A DNA stretch of 64,000 bases, from assembly GCF_002024505.1 (NCBI RefSeq), contig NZ_CP019402.1, positions 2,728,001 through 2,792,000 on the forward strand, written 5' to 3'. Under the pieces are notes generated by a model that saw only the letters and a program-made list of their open reading frames with translations, was not told where the DNA came from and ran no database searches. This document shows, in pieces, positions 26,286-34,740 of this stretch (position 1 is its first letter; each line of letters starts with the position of its first letter). The translations under genes were made by a program, and so were the position numbers. The DNA comes from Plantibacter flavus. Its GTDB lineage: Bacteria; Actinomycetota; Actinomycetes; Actinomycetales; Microbacteriaceae.

Positions 26286-27592
26286 ATGGCCGTCACCGGG
26301 AGGTTCGTCGCGCTCGTCGCGTTCGGCATCGTGCCGATCGTGGTGCTCGGCGTGCTCACGGGCGACGCAGCTCCGGCGTTCATCGCGTGGCTCGTGCTCG
26401 CCGCCGCGCTCGGAGCGCTCGACCTCGCGGTCGCCGGTTCGCCTCGTGACATCGTCCTGCAGCGGCAGCTGCCGTCCCGGGTCAGGCTCGGTGACTCGGC
26501 GACGAGCACCCTCTTCCTGACGAACCGCGGAGGTCGCCGCGTCCGGGCGCTGGTGCGCGACGCCTGGCAGCCATCGGCCGGCGCGCCCACCGAGCGGCTC
26601 CGCGTCGACCTCCCGCCCGGTGAGCGGCGGAGCCTCAGCCTGGTGCTCACCCCGTTCCGTCGGGGCGAGCGACGGGTGTCCCAGGTCACGGTGCGGTCGT
26701 TCGGTCCGCTCGGTCTCCTCGCTCGACAGGCGACGCTGAACAGCACCGGGCACCTCCGGGTCCTGCCGGCGTTCACTTCCCGGAAGCACCTCCCGAGCCG
26801 GATCGCACGCCTCCGCGAGCTCGACGGCGCGACGAGCGTCATGGTCCGCGGTCAGGGCACCGAGTTCGACTCCCTCCGCGAATACGTGCGAGGTGACGAC
26901 GTGCGTTCGATCGACTGGCGTGCCACGGCACGACGCGGCGACGTCATGATCCGCACCTGGCGGCCCGAGCGTGACCGCCGGGTCGTCATCGTCACCGACA
27001 CCGGCCGCACTTCGGCTGCCCGCATCGCCGATGAGCCGCGCATCGACACGGCGTTCGAAGCCGCGCTCCTGTTGGCCGCCCTCGCCACGAGAGCCGGGGA
27101 CCGCATCGACTATCTCGCCTACGACCGGCGGGTGCGTGGTCGCGTCCAGGGCGCGACCGGTGCCGAACTCCTCTCGAGGATGGTCGACGCGATGGCGCTC
27201 GTCGACCCGGAACTCATCGAGACCGACTGGGACGCCGTCCCCGGCCAGGTCAGACAGATCACGAACCAGCGCGCCCTCGTCGTCCTGCAGACCTCGATCG
27301 ACGCCCCGGGGCCGCGCGCGGGCTCCTCGCCGTCCTCCCCCAGCTCACACAGCGCCACACGGTGGTCGTGACGAGCGTCGTCGACCCGGCGACCCTAGAG
27401 GCCACGCGCGACCGCGGCGACCGCGAGACCGTGTACCGCGCCGCTGCGGCCGAACGCGCCCTGCTCGACATCGAACGCGTGTCGGCGGCGATCAGACAGC
27501 TCGGGGCCGACGTCGTCACCGGTTCACCCGAGACCCTGCCTCCGGCGCTCGCCGACGCCTACATCGCGCTCAAGGCCTCCGGTCGACTCTGA
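26286..27592 (+). CDS. DUF58 protein with an internal -1 frameshift
   Basis: DUF58 proteins are MoxR partners with two N-terminal membrane segments and a VWA-like fold. Frame one (from ATG 26286) encodes the membrane segments and the signature GTEFDSLREYVRGDDVRSIDW, but ends early at 27371 after a non-homologous tail. The expected C-terminus (ARGLLAVLPQLTQRHTVVVTS to LKASGRL) continues in the -1 frame to 27592. The switch maps to ccccgggg at 27304-27311, which reads as C CCG GGG in the zero frame. Joined, the protein would be 435 residues, normal for the family. A sequencing or assembly error, a real mutation, or programmed slippage are all possible; the first two are more likely. Confidence 0.75.
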
Positions 27593-27614
27593 CCCGATCC
27601 GTCGCCGATCGACG

Positions 27615-27641
27615 GGGTCCCTCCGCGTGCCGGCGGGACCC
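27615..27641. terminator. Hairpin between DUF58 and the LysR-like gene
   Basis: GGGTCCC (27615-27621) pairs with GGGACCC (27635-27641). An outer pair GATCCGT/ACGGATC (27596-27602 and 27648-27654) encloses it. It lies between convergent genes. Confidence 0.5.
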
Positions 27642-27652
27642 GGGAGAACGGA

Positions 27653-28519
27653 TCAGCGGCCCTTGCGCTTCTTGCGGCGTTCCCGGGCGAGCTCCTCCTG
27701 CTTGGCCTTCCGCGCGGCGAGCTGGGCGCCCCGGCTCGTCCCGGCGGCGGTGCCCTGGGTCGAGCCGGCCTTCGGCTTCTTCCGTCGTCTCGCGGCCTGC
27801 TGCGGTGCAGGAGCGGCGGCCTGCTCGGTCGGGGCGGACCGTCGCGAACTGTTGGCCGTGCGTCCGCGCACGATGCCGATGAACTCCTCCACGGCTTCGT
27901 CCTCGCGGTCCTGAGGCCACACCAGCACGACCGGGATGGATGGAAGATCGGCGATCGGACGGTACTCCACGTCCTTCCGCTGGTGCAGTCGCGCGACCGA
28001 CTGCGGGACCACGACGATTCCGACCTCGGACGCGGCCAGCTCGACCGCGGCCTCCGGGTCGTCGGTCAACGGCGCCGCCGAGGCCTCGAACCCGAGCGCG
28101 GCGGCACGTTCGGCCCACTCGAGGACGAGCGGCGTCATGATCAGCTGCTCGTCGGCGAGCGCGGCCATCCCGACCGTGTCCTCGGCTCCGAGGGCAGCGC
28201 CCTTGGCGAAGACGACGACGGGGAGCTCCTCGAACAGGGCGATCGTGTTCAGCCCGTCATGGTCGATCGGGACCCGGGCGAGCACGACGTCCGCCGCACC
28301 GGAGGCCAGGACCGCTCGCTGCTCGTCGAGGTCCACCCGGATCAGGCGGAGTTCGTCGTCCGGACGGCGCTCGCTCCAGATGCGCGCCCACTTCCCCGGG
28401 TTCACGCCGCGTGCGTAGGCGACGGTCAGCGCCGGCGGAACGATCTCCGGCACCGTGTCGGCGCCGATCCCGTCGTCGCCGACCTCGATCCCGTCGACCT
28501 GGTCGTCCTGCCTGTCCAT
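27653..28519 (-). CDS. LysR-type effector-binding domain protein without HTH
   Basis: A 288-residue protein whose residues about 30-220 match the periplasmic-binding-like effector domain of LysR regulators (LTVAYARGVNPGKWARIW, VVLARVPIDHDGLN, EVGIVVVPQSVARL). The N-terminal DNA-binding helix-turn-helix is absent: the first 30 residues are acidic. The last 60 residues are alanine-rich and then strongly basic (KRKGR at the end). The ATG at 28519 has GGAGG five bases before it. It is divergent from the DUF5997 gene. It may act as a ligand sensor or bind nucleic acid through the tail, but neither is shown. Confidence 0.77.
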   Translation of the reverse strand: MDRQDDQVDGIEVGDDGIGADTVPEIVPPALTVAYARGVNPGKWARIWSERRPDDELRLIRVDLDEQRAVLASGAADVVLARVPIDHDGLNTIALFEELPVVVFAKGAALGAEDTVGMAALADEQLIMTPLVLEWAERAAALGFEASAAPLTDDPEAAVELAASEVGIVVVPQSVARLHQRKDVEYRPIADLPSIPVVLVWPQDREDEAVEEFIGIVRGRTANSSRRSAPTEQAAAPAPQQAARRRKKPKAGSTQGTAAGTSRGAQLAARKAKQEELARERRKKRKGR

Positions 28520-28605
28520 CGAAGCCTCCACTGCTCGGCTTGCCACACTACTGCAGCTCAGTCGACGGGTGATCCGGCCGGTTGGGCGAGGACACCGCAG
28601 CGAGG

Positions 28606-28617
28606 TACGCTGAGCGG
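28606..28617 (+). promoter_or_regulatory. -10 box predicting leaderless DUF5997 mRNA
   Basis: TACGCT (28606-28611), six bases, then the ATG at 28618. No Shine-Dalgarno sequence. Confidence 0.55.
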
Positions 28618-29013
28618 ATGGGTGCGAGCGAACAGATCATGAAACCGGCGACCGCGGCGAAGAAGCTCGGGGTCTACCTGCCGGCGACCCCGGCGTCGTT
28701 CCAGGAGGAGCCGATCACGCGGTCGGCGTTCCTCGAACTGCAGGCGAACCCGGCGGACTGGCTCGTCGAGCTCCGCAAGAACGGACCGCACCCGCGCGAC
28801 GTCGTCGCCCGCAAGCTGGGCGTGTCGACCTCCGGTCTGGCTCGCGCCGAGATCACCGAGGCGTTGACCACCGAACAGATCCAGGAGCTGCTCCGCACGC
28901 TGCCCGCCTGGCTCGTGCAGGAGCGTGCCGTCCACGCCGAGGTGAACGCCGAGAACGCCCGGGTCAACGCCAGGAACGCCGAGCGCCGCGCACGATCCGA
29001 AGCCGGCGAGTAA
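28618..29013 (+). CDS. DUF5997-family protein
   Basis: A 131-residue soluble, mostly helical protein (KPATAAKKLGVYLPATPASFQ ... HPRDVVARKLGVSTSGLARAEI) that I assign to DUF5997. The middle (about 58-80) resembles a helix-turn-helix, and the C-terminal third (from about 95) is a charged helix that may coil. It is divergently paired with the HTH-less LysR-like protein; a functional link is possible but unproven. It is tail to tail with the SpoIIM-like gene (3 bases apart). Confidence 0.75.
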   Translation: MGASEQIMKPATAAKKLGVYLPATPASFQEEPITRSAFLELQANPADWLVELRKNGPHPRDVVARKLGVSTSGLARAEITEALTTEQIQELLRTLPAWLVQERAVHAEVNAENARVNARNAERRARSEAGE

Positions 29014-29016
29014 CCG

Positions 29017-30012
29017 TCAGCCGGCGACGATCCGCTTCGCGCCGGCCTCGAACGCAGCCAGGTCGCCGCGCTCACCCGAGCGGTACGCGCGACCGCCCCA
29101 CCAGCACATGTAGGTCAGGAACGCGGCGAGCGCTCCCCCGCCGATGAGCATCTTGACCGCCCACGGCCACGGTGCCGGCGTCACGAAGCCCTCGACGAGC
29201 CCCGAGACGAAGAGCACGATCACCAGCCCGATGGCGATCGTGAACAGCGCTCGGCCCTCCTCGGCAAGCGCCTGGCCCCTCGTCCGTGGCCCTGGTGCCA
29301 CCCAGGCCCAGAAGATGCGGAGACCCGCCGCTGCCGCGACGAACACCGCCGTGAGCTCGAGCATGCCGTGCGGGAGGATGTACTCGAAGAACACGTCGCC
29401 CTTGCCGTAGGCGAACATGACGCCCGCGGCCTGCCCGACCCCCTGGGCGTTGGTGACGATGATGTACGGGACCCAGACGCCGCTGATACCGAACGCCACG
29501 CATTGCGCTGCGATCCACGCGTTGTTGGTCCACACCTGGCCGGCGAAGCTCGCGGCCGGGTTGTCGGAGTAGTAGGCGACGAAGTCGTCCTCGACGTACT
29601 GCCTGAGCTGGGCGTCGGTACCGAGGTTCGCGAGGACCTGTGGGTTGCCGGCGATCCACACGGCGTACAGGGTCGCGATGACGACGGTCGCGACCGCTAC
29701 CGCGAGGGTCACCCACCGGACCCGGTAGAGCGCGGCCGGCAGCGCCAGGACGAAGAACCGCGGGACACTCGACAACACGTTCGCACTGGCCCCGGTGAAC
29801 CGGAGGCGTGCCCGCGACAGCGACACCGAGAGACGGTCGCCGACGAGCGTCGATCCGGCCGTCGTCTTGATCGCGGAGAGCTGGGTCGCCCCGGCTTGAT
29901 AGCGGTCGATCAACTCATCGGCCTCAGGCCCGCTGAAGAACCGCTGCTTGCCGAGCGCGTCGAGGCGGTCCCATTCCTGGCGGTGGGCTGCGGAGTAGGC
30001 GTCGAGGTCCAT
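29017..30012 (-). CDS. SpoIIM/DUF95-family membrane protein
   Basis: A 331-residue protein with a helical cytoplasmic N-terminus (MDLDAYSAAHRQEWDRLDAL) and five or six membrane segments. The family core is VFFEYILPHGMLELTAVFVAAAAGLRI. In this non-sporulating lineage it is not a sporulation gene; such proteins cluster with RDD, MoxR and DUF58 genes, as here. The start at 30012 is chosen because TAGCAT lies seven bases upstream; an ATG nine bases earlier (30021) overlaps that box. It is divergent from the RDD gene. Confidence 0.8.
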   Translation of the reverse strand: MDLDAYSAAHRQEWDRLDALGKQRFFSGPEADELIDRYQAGATQLSAIKTTAGSTLVGDRLSVSLSRARLRFTGASANVLSSVPRFFVLALPAALYRVRWVTLAVAVATVVIATLYAVWIAGNPQVLANLGTDAQLRQYVEDDFVAYYSDNPAASFAGQVWTNNAWIAAQCVAFGISGVWVPYIIVTNAQGVGQAAGVMFAYGKGDVFFEYILPHGMLELTAVFVAAAAGLRIFWAWVAPGPRTRGQALAEEGRALFTIAIGLVIVLFVSGLVEGFVTPAPWPWAVKMLIGGGALAAFLTYMCWWGGRAYRSGERGDLAAFEAGAKRIVAG

Positions 30013-30025
30013 CGCAGCCATGCTA
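30013..30025 (-). promoter_or_regulatory. -10 box before the SpoIIM-like gene
   Basis: On the minus strand TAGCAT (30025-30020) is followed by seven bases and the ATG at 30012, predicting a leaderless or near-leaderless mRNA. Confidence 0.4.
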
Positions 30026-30079
30026 CGCGGTGGCGGCGCTCCATGGCCGGTCCCCCGCGCATCTGCTTGAATGGAGCAC

Positions 30080-30940
30080 ATGTCCGAACCGGCCAGGGTC
30101 CCGCTGCACGAGACGACGCTGGACGACGGCACCGAGCTCATCACCGGCGAGGCGGTCGCCCTCGACGTGCGGCCCACCGGATTCATCCTGCGCGCGGCGG
30201 GTGCCATCATCGACTACGTAGTGTCGATCCTCGTGTTCGTCGGCCTCATGCTCGCGATGTTTTCCTGGATCCTGTCGGGAGTCGCCATGGACACCGCGAT
30301 GTTCACCGCCATCGTGCTCGGCCTGACGGTGCTCTGCCTCGTCGTCCTGCCGGCAGCGGTCGAGATCGCCACCCGCGGACGGTCGCTCGGCAGACTGGTC
30401 GTCGGTGCGCGGATCGTCCGAGACGACGGGGGTGCACCCGGCTTCCGGCACGCGTTCATCCGTGCGCTCACCGGGTACTTCGAGATCTACGCCACAGCTG
30501 GCGGCATCGCCGCACTCACCGGCCTGCTCAGTGCTCGCTCGAAGCGCCTGGGCGACGTGCTCGCCGGGACCTACAGCCAACGTGAGCGTCTGCCGCGGGT
30601 GGTGGAGCCCGTGGCGATGATCCCGCCGCAGCTCGCCGCCTGGGCCGGCGGTGCGGACGTCGCCCGACTGCCCGACCCGCTGGCGCGGCGCGTCACCCAG
30701 TTCCTCAAGCAGGCCGGCTCGCTCACCCCGGCCACGAGGACCCGATTGGCGGCCGAACTCGCGGCAGAGGTGTCCCGATTCGTGTCGCCCCTGCCGATCG
30801 CTCCGCCGGAGGCGTTCCTCGTCGGGGTCGCCGTCATCCGCCGGGAGCGCGAGTACCAGGCCCAGCTCGCGGCCCGTCAGCGACTGTCGCTCCTCCAGCC
30901 GGTGCTGAGCGGTCAGCCGCACCGGTTCCCCGACCGCTGA
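30080..30940 (+). CDS. RDD-family membrane protein
   Basis: A 286-residue protein with an RDD domain: GFILRAAGAIIDYVVSILV (first segment with Arg and Asp), a second membrane segment near 70-95, and RGRSLGRLVVGARIVRDDGG. The C-terminal 130 residues are soluble and charged. RDD proteins are membrane components of uncertain function, some linked to transport. The ATG at 30080 is preferred over ATG 30071 because TTGAAT lies seven bases before it. Its stop codon sits in the loop of a hairpin terminator. Confidence 0.85.
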   Translation: MSEPARVPLHETTLDDGTELITGEAVALDVRPTGFILRAAGAIIDYVVSILVFVGLMLAMFSWILSGVAMDTAMFTAIVLGLTVLCLVVLPAAVEIATRGRSLGRLVVGARIVRDDGGAPGFRHAFIRALTGYFEIYATAGGIAALTGLLSARSKRLGDVLAGTYSQRERLPRVVEPVAMIPPQLAAWAGGADVARLPDPLARRVTQFLKQAGSLTPATRTRLAAELAAEVSRFVSPLPIAPPEAFLVGVAVIRREREYQAQLAARQRLSLLQPVLSGQPHRFPDR

Positions 30941-30953
30941 GGCGGGGAACCGG
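30922..30953. terminator. Hairpin at the RDD stop, between RDD and ahcY
   Basis: CCGGTTCCCCG (30922-30932) and CGGGGAACCGG (30943-30953) are perfect 11-base arms. The RDD stop codon (30938-30940) lies in the ten-base loop. It serves two convergent genes. Confidence 0.68.
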
Positions 30954-30962
30954 CGACACCGC

Positions 30963-32453
30963 CTAGTAGCGGTAGTGGTCGACCTTGTACGGGCCCTCGA
31001 CCGGCACACCGATGTAGTCGGCCTGCTCGCCCGTGAGCGTCGTCAGCTGCACGCCGAGCGCGTCGAGGTGCAGGCGAGCGACCTTCTCGTCGAGGTGCTT
31101 CGGCAGCACGTACACGCCGATCGGGTACTCCTCGATCCGCGTCCAGAGCTCGAGCTGTGCGAGCACCTGGTTCGTGAAGGAGTTGCTCATCACGAACGAG
31201 GGGTGCCCCGTCGCGTTCCCGAGGTTCATGAGGCGTCCCTCGCTGAGCACGAGGACGCTGCGCCCCGTGGGGAGGCGCCACTCGTGGACCTGGGGCTTGA
31301 TCTCGATCTTCTCGGCGCCCTCGAGCGCCTCGAGCGAGGCCATGTCGATCTCGTTGTCGAAGTGCCCGACGTTCGAGACGATCGCGAGGTGCTTGAGCGC
31401 GAGGATGTGGTCGAGGGTGACGACGTTGAAGTTGCCGGTGCACGTCACGATGATGTCGACCTGCTCGGCGACGCTCTCGAGGGTCGCGACCTGGAAGCCG
31501 TCCATCGACGCTTGGAGGGCGCAGATCGGGTCGACCTCGGAGACGATGACCCGAGCGCCCTGGCCGCGGAGGGCCTCGGCCGCGCCCTTCCCGACGTCGC
31601 CGTAGCCCGCGACGAAGACGACCTTGCCACCGATGAGCACGTCGGTCGCGCGGTTGAGGCCGTCCGGCAGCGAGTGCCGGATGCCGTACTTGTTGTCGAA
31701 CTTGCTCTTCGTGACCGAGTCGTTCACGTTGATCGCGGGGAACAGCAGCTCACCCTGCTTCGCCAGCTCGTAGAGGCGGTGGACACCGGTGGTGGTCTCC
31801 TCGGTCACGCCGAGGATGTCGGCGGCGACCTTCGTCCAGCGGTCGCTGCTGCCGGCGAGCGAACGGCGGAGCACGTCGAGGACGATGCTGTACTCGTGGC
31901 TGTCGGCGTCGGTCGTGTCGGGGACCGCTCCAGCCAGCTCGAACCGACGGCCCTGGTGGACGAGCATGCTCGCGTCGCCACCGTCGTCGAGGATGAGGTT
32001 GGGGCCGGTCCACTCGGCTCCGGCCGTGGCCGCTTCGGTCGACCAGTCGAAGATCTGCTCGGTGCACCACCAGTACTCCTCGAGCGTCTCGCCCTTCCAG
32101 GCGAAGACCGGCACACCGGCCGGTGCCTCGACGGTCCCGTGCGGACCGACGGCGACGGCGGCCGCCGCCTCGTCCTGGGTCGAGAAGATGTTGCAGCTCG
32201 CCCAGCGCACCTGGGCGCCGAGCGCGACGAGTGTCTCGATGAGCACCGCGGTCTGCACCGTCATGTGCAGCGAACCGGCAATACGGGCGCCGGCGAGGGG
32301 CTGGCTCGCGCCGAACTCCTCGCGGAGGGCCATCAGGCCGGGCATCTCGTTCTCGGCGAGGCGGAGCTGGTGTCGGCCGGCCTCGGCGAGCGACAGGTCG
32401 GCCACCTTGTAGGGCAGGGTGGTCGTGGGGGCAGACGGTGCGGAAGAACTCAT
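30963..32453 (-). CDS. ahcY: S-adenosyl-L-homocysteine hydrolase
   Basis: This enzyme reversibly splits S-adenosylhomocysteine to homocysteine and adenosine, relieving product inhibition of methyltransferases. It has 496 residues, with the actinobacterial/eukaryote-type insert near residues 100-190. NAD binding is at [15 protein letters not shown]. The catalytic-site stretch [13 protein letters not shown] is present, as is the family C-terminus YKVDHYRY. The ATG at 32453 gives the MSSSAPSAP start; GAGAAT lies six bases upstream as a weak -10. An ATG eight codons upstream is less likely. Confidence 0.97.
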   Translation of the reverse strand: MSSSAPSAPTTTLPYKVADLSLAEAGRHQLRLAENEMPGLMALREEFGASQPLAGARIAGSLHMTVQTAVLIETLVALGAQVRWASCNIFSTQDEAAAAVAVGPHGTVEAPAGVPVFAWKGETLEEYWWCTEQIFDWSTEAATAGAEWTGPNLILDDGGDASMLVHQGRRFELAGAVPDTTDADSHEYSIVLDVLRRSLAGSSDRWTKVAADILGVTEETTTGVHRLYELAKQGELLFPAINVNDSVTKSKFDNKYGIRHSLPDGLNRATDVLIGGKVVFVAGYGDVGKGAAEALRGQGARVIVSEVDPICALQASMDGFQVATLESVAEQVDIIVTCTGNFNVVTLDHILALKHLAIVSNVGHFDNEIDMASLEALEGAEKIEIKPQVHEWRLPTGRSVLVLSEGRLMNLGNATGHPSFVMSNSFTNQVLAQLELWTRIEEYPIGVYVLPKHLDEKVARLHLDALGVQLTTLTGEQADYIGVPVEGPYKVDHYRY

Positions 32454-32535
32454 GACGCCATTCTCGCAGACCGTCACGCGTCGTGGACCTTCATGTCGGC
32501 CCCGAGATCGGCAAGGCGCGGTGGGATGCCGCTGG

Positions 32536-32757
32536 TCAGGAGCCGTAGCCGACGTCGCCGAGGACGCTGTGCTTCACGACGCTCCAGCCCTGCGGCACGC
32601 TCAGCCGTACGGCATGGATGGAGCAGAGGTCGTAGCTGTGTGGACTCTTCTCGATGCTCAGCGGCCCGAGGACGGCCATCGAGTCACGGTAGTCATAAGT
32701 CAGCGTCGCTACGGGCTCGCGCGAGCAGCCGACCTTCGAACACATCCTGTCCACCAT
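32536..32757 (-). CDS. DUF3499-family small zinc-site protein
   Basis: A 73-residue protein with CSKVGC near the N-terminus (Cys6, Cys11) and CSIH near residues 45-48, a likely four-ligand metal site, and a conserved [14 protein letters not shown] end. It matches the DUF3499 family (M. tuberculosis Rv3258c-like) by pattern and by its divergent neighbour, an Rv3259-like gene. The ATG at 32757 lies seven bases from a TACGCT box. Function unknown. Confidence 0.8.
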   Translation of the reverse strand: MVDRMCSKVGCSREPVATLTYDYRDSMAVLGPLSIEKSPHSYDLCSIHAVRLSVPQGWSVVKHSVLGDVGYGS

Positions 32758-32770
32758 TTGCCCCAGCGTA
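32758..32770 (-). promoter_or_regulatory. -10 box before the DUF3499 gene
   Basis: On the minus strand TACGCT (32770-32765) is followed by seven bases and the ATG at 32757; no ribosome-binding site is present. Confidence 0.5.
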
Positions 32771-32840
32771 GCCCGGCGGCGCCGGCGGCACCGTCCGGCT
32801 CGCCGGTCGAGCGGGTCTGAACCGGGCCGCCGACGACACC

Positions 32841-32852
32841 TAGACTGGACGC
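32841..32852 (+). promoter_or_regulatory. -10 box predicting a leaderless mRNA for the Rv3259-like gene
   Basis: TAGACT (32841-32846), six bases (GGACGC), then the ATG at 32853. Confidence 0.6.
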
Positions 32853-33290
32853 ATGGCGCAGGCTGACGAGGAGACGCGAGGCGCCCTCTCGCGCCGCCGA
32901 TCACGGCACGGTCGCAACGGTCGTTCGAGCGTCGTCGGACCGGACGTGCCACCGATCGACACCCGGATCGACCAGTTCGACCTGACGGTCGCCACCACCG
33001 CCGACTACCTCCGCGGAGCCTGGCCCGCCGAACTCGCCGACGTCCGGTTCGAGGTCGGCGCGATGCCGGCGCAGAACTCCGGGACGGACGGCGTCGACCG
33101 TTGGTTCGTCGACCGAGCACGCCGACGGATCATCCTGTACCGGCTGCCCATCCAGCGGATGAGCAAGCTCCACCGGAACGACGAGCTGCATCAGCGCATG
33201 ATGGTGGAGAGCTGCGTGTTCCGCGCCGTCGCCGAGCTCCTCGGCAAGGACCCCTGGGACCTCGGGCCGGAACGCTACCGGTTCCTCTGA
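32853..33290 (+). CDS. Metallopeptidase-family (zincin_1-like) protein lacking HExxH
   Basis: A 145-residue protein with a basic N-terminal tail (about 1-30) and a compact domain that resembles the small zincin-like metallopeptidase family by its strand-helix plan and WFVDRARRRIILYRLPI core. Where the family has HExxH, this protein has VESCV (in MMVESCVFRAVAELLG), keeping only the glutamate, so peptidase activity is unlikely. Its place beside DUF3499 matches M. tuberculosis Rv3259. The start is set by the -10 box six bases upstream. Confidence 0.66.
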   Translation: MAQADEETRGALSRRRSRHGRNGRSSVVGPDVPPIDTRIDQFDLTVATTADYLRGAWPAELADVRFEVGAMPAQNSGTDGVDRWFVDRARRRIILYRLPIQRMSKLHRNDELHQRMMVESCVFRAVAELLGKDPWDLGPERYRFL

Positions 33291-33317
33291 CCCGCGGCCG
33301 CCGCGGTCACCGCGGGT
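33290..33317. terminator. Hairpin between the Rv3259-like and DUF5719 genes
   Basis: ACCCGCGG (33290-33297) pairs with CCGCGGGT (33310-33317). It overlaps the stop codons of both convergent genes. Confidence 0.45.
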
Positions 33318-34740
33318 AGACGCTGATCGGCGCAGCCAGCGGGTTCGGCGGTGTGACCGGCAGTGATGTGAGCCGCCCCGCCGCAGCGAGACTGATCGAG
33401 GCGTGGAGGCCGTCGCCCCCGGCGAGGACGTAACTCTGACCCGGGCCGACGCCGAGCGTCACCGCGGCTCCGGCTCCGACCTTCGCCGTGGTCTCCTTGC
33501 CGTCAGCCCCCGTCAACGTGAGTTCGGCGTCGGTGCCGGTCGGGTTGAAGACGTGGAGCTTCTGTCCCGGCCCGGTCGGGACGGTGAAGGCCGCGGTGTC
33601 GTCGAGTGCGGGTGTCGCTCCGAACCAGGCGAAATCCTCGAGCGTTCCGCCGCGCGAGTTCGTCCTGGCCGCGGCGACCACCGGTCGGGTCGAGGTGACC
33701 TCCAGCGAGAACTCACCGGCCGGGAGGTCGGCCAGGGCGATCTCGCCGGGAACGCCCGGCTGGATGGTGGCGTCGATGACGATCGGCTCGTCCTTCGCGT
33801 TCTCGCGGGTGGCGGTGATGACGACGTCGGCGGCATCGGATCCCGGCGCGAACAGTCTGAGGGCCGTGGCCCGGTCGTCGACGGACGCGGTGTCGGAGCT
33901 CGCCCCTGCGGCCGCCGGGGCGGTGACGACGACGCCCGGGATGACGAGGTCGGTCGAGGGCGACGCGGTCGGCCCCTGGACCTCCACGCCGCCGGGGGTC
34001 AGGACGCGGACCGTGCTCTGCTGGAGCGCGGCCACCACCTGACCGCCCTCGCTCGACACGTGCACGACGGGGGTCGGCTCGTTGGGCGCGAGGCCGGTGA
34101 GGGCGATCACGCGCTGCGTGCCGGTGGCGACGACGATCCCGGCGGCACCCGGAGCGTCGATCCGCCCGGCAGCACCGAAGACCTCGAGGGTCACGTTCGC
34201 ATCGACGGCCGACGGATTGCTCAGCAGGACCAGCGTGGTGCGACCGATGTCACTCGACCCGCCGACGAGCCAGCTCTCGGCCGAGGCCGGCGTGCAGGCG
34301 GCGGCCGCCAGACCGGCGACCTCGGCTTCGGCGGCGATCTGCGACTGCGCGCCACTCAGTGGGGTCACCGTCCCGTCGGTCGCGCCGGGGACGGTGATCA
34401 CCGTGGGTCCGCCGTCCGCCGCGCCGCTCGTGTTGTCGGGTGCGGCCAGCTCACGCGTCGTGGGCGTCACCCCGTTCGCTCCGAAGTCGACACTCGCCGG
34501 GCCGAAGGAGCCGGCTGCCGTGGCGGCCGTCGCGTCCTGGGCCAGGGCGAGCAGCGGCCCAGGGCACACGACCGACTGGTCGCCGGCCACCGGGGTGACT
34601 CGGATGTCCTGAGGGGCGATCTCGACCGTCGGGAGGGGCAGTTGCCCGGCCGCTGCGATCGTGACCGCGGCGATCCCGATCCCGACGAGGCCGGTGACGA
34701 TCCGACCGGAGGTGATGGCGACTCCGCGCTTACTGGGCAT
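33307..34740 (-). CDS. DUF5719 secreted/anchored protein
   Basis: A 477-residue protein with one N-terminal hydrophobic segment (about 12-32; IVTGLVGIGIAAVTIAAAG) and a long extracytoplasmic beta-rich region rich in Ala, Thr, Val and Gly. It matches DUF5719 by layout and by its place directly after the large membrane glycosyltransferase. The start at 34740 overlaps the end of that gene by 11 bases, so they are co-translated. It probably works with the glycosyltransferase at the cell surface; the role is unknown. Confidence 0.75.
   Translation of the reverse strand: MPSKRGVAITSGRIVTGLVGIGIAAVTIAAAGQLPLPTVEIAPQDIRVTPVAGDQSVVCPGPLLALAQDATAATAAGSFGPASVDFGANGVTPTTRELAAPDNTSGAADGGPTVITVPGATDGTVTPLSGAQSQIAAEAEVAGLAAAACTPASAESWLVGGSSDIGRTTLVLLSNPSAVDANVTLEVFGAAGRIDAPGAAGIVVATGTQRVIALTGLAPNEPTPVVHVSSEGGQVVAALQQSTVRVLTPGGVEVQGPTASPSTDLVIPGVVVTAPAAAGASSDTASVDDRATALRLFAPGSDAADVVITATRENAKDEPIVIDATIQPGVPGEIALADLPAGEFSLEVTSTRPVVAAARTNSRGGTLEDFAWFGATPALDDTAAFTVPTGPGQKLHVFNPTGTDAELTLTGADGKETTAKVGAGAAVTLGVGPGQSYVLAGGDGLHASISLAAAGRLTSLPVTPPNPLAAPISVYPR

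Noticed and set aside
29000..29032. Terminator between DUF5997 and SpoIIM-like genes
   Set aside because: AGCCGGCGA occurs twice as a direct repeat, not as an inverted repeat, so no hairpin forms.
29017..30012. Sporulation gene because of SpoIIM similarity
   Set aside because: The family is widespread in non-sporulating bacteria and here clusters with RDD, MoxR and DUF58 genes; no other sporulation gene is present.
32454..32535. SAH riboswitch before ahcY
   Set aside because: The region upstream of the ahcY start is short, the probable -10 box is almost at the start codon, and no riboswitch-like fold was seen.
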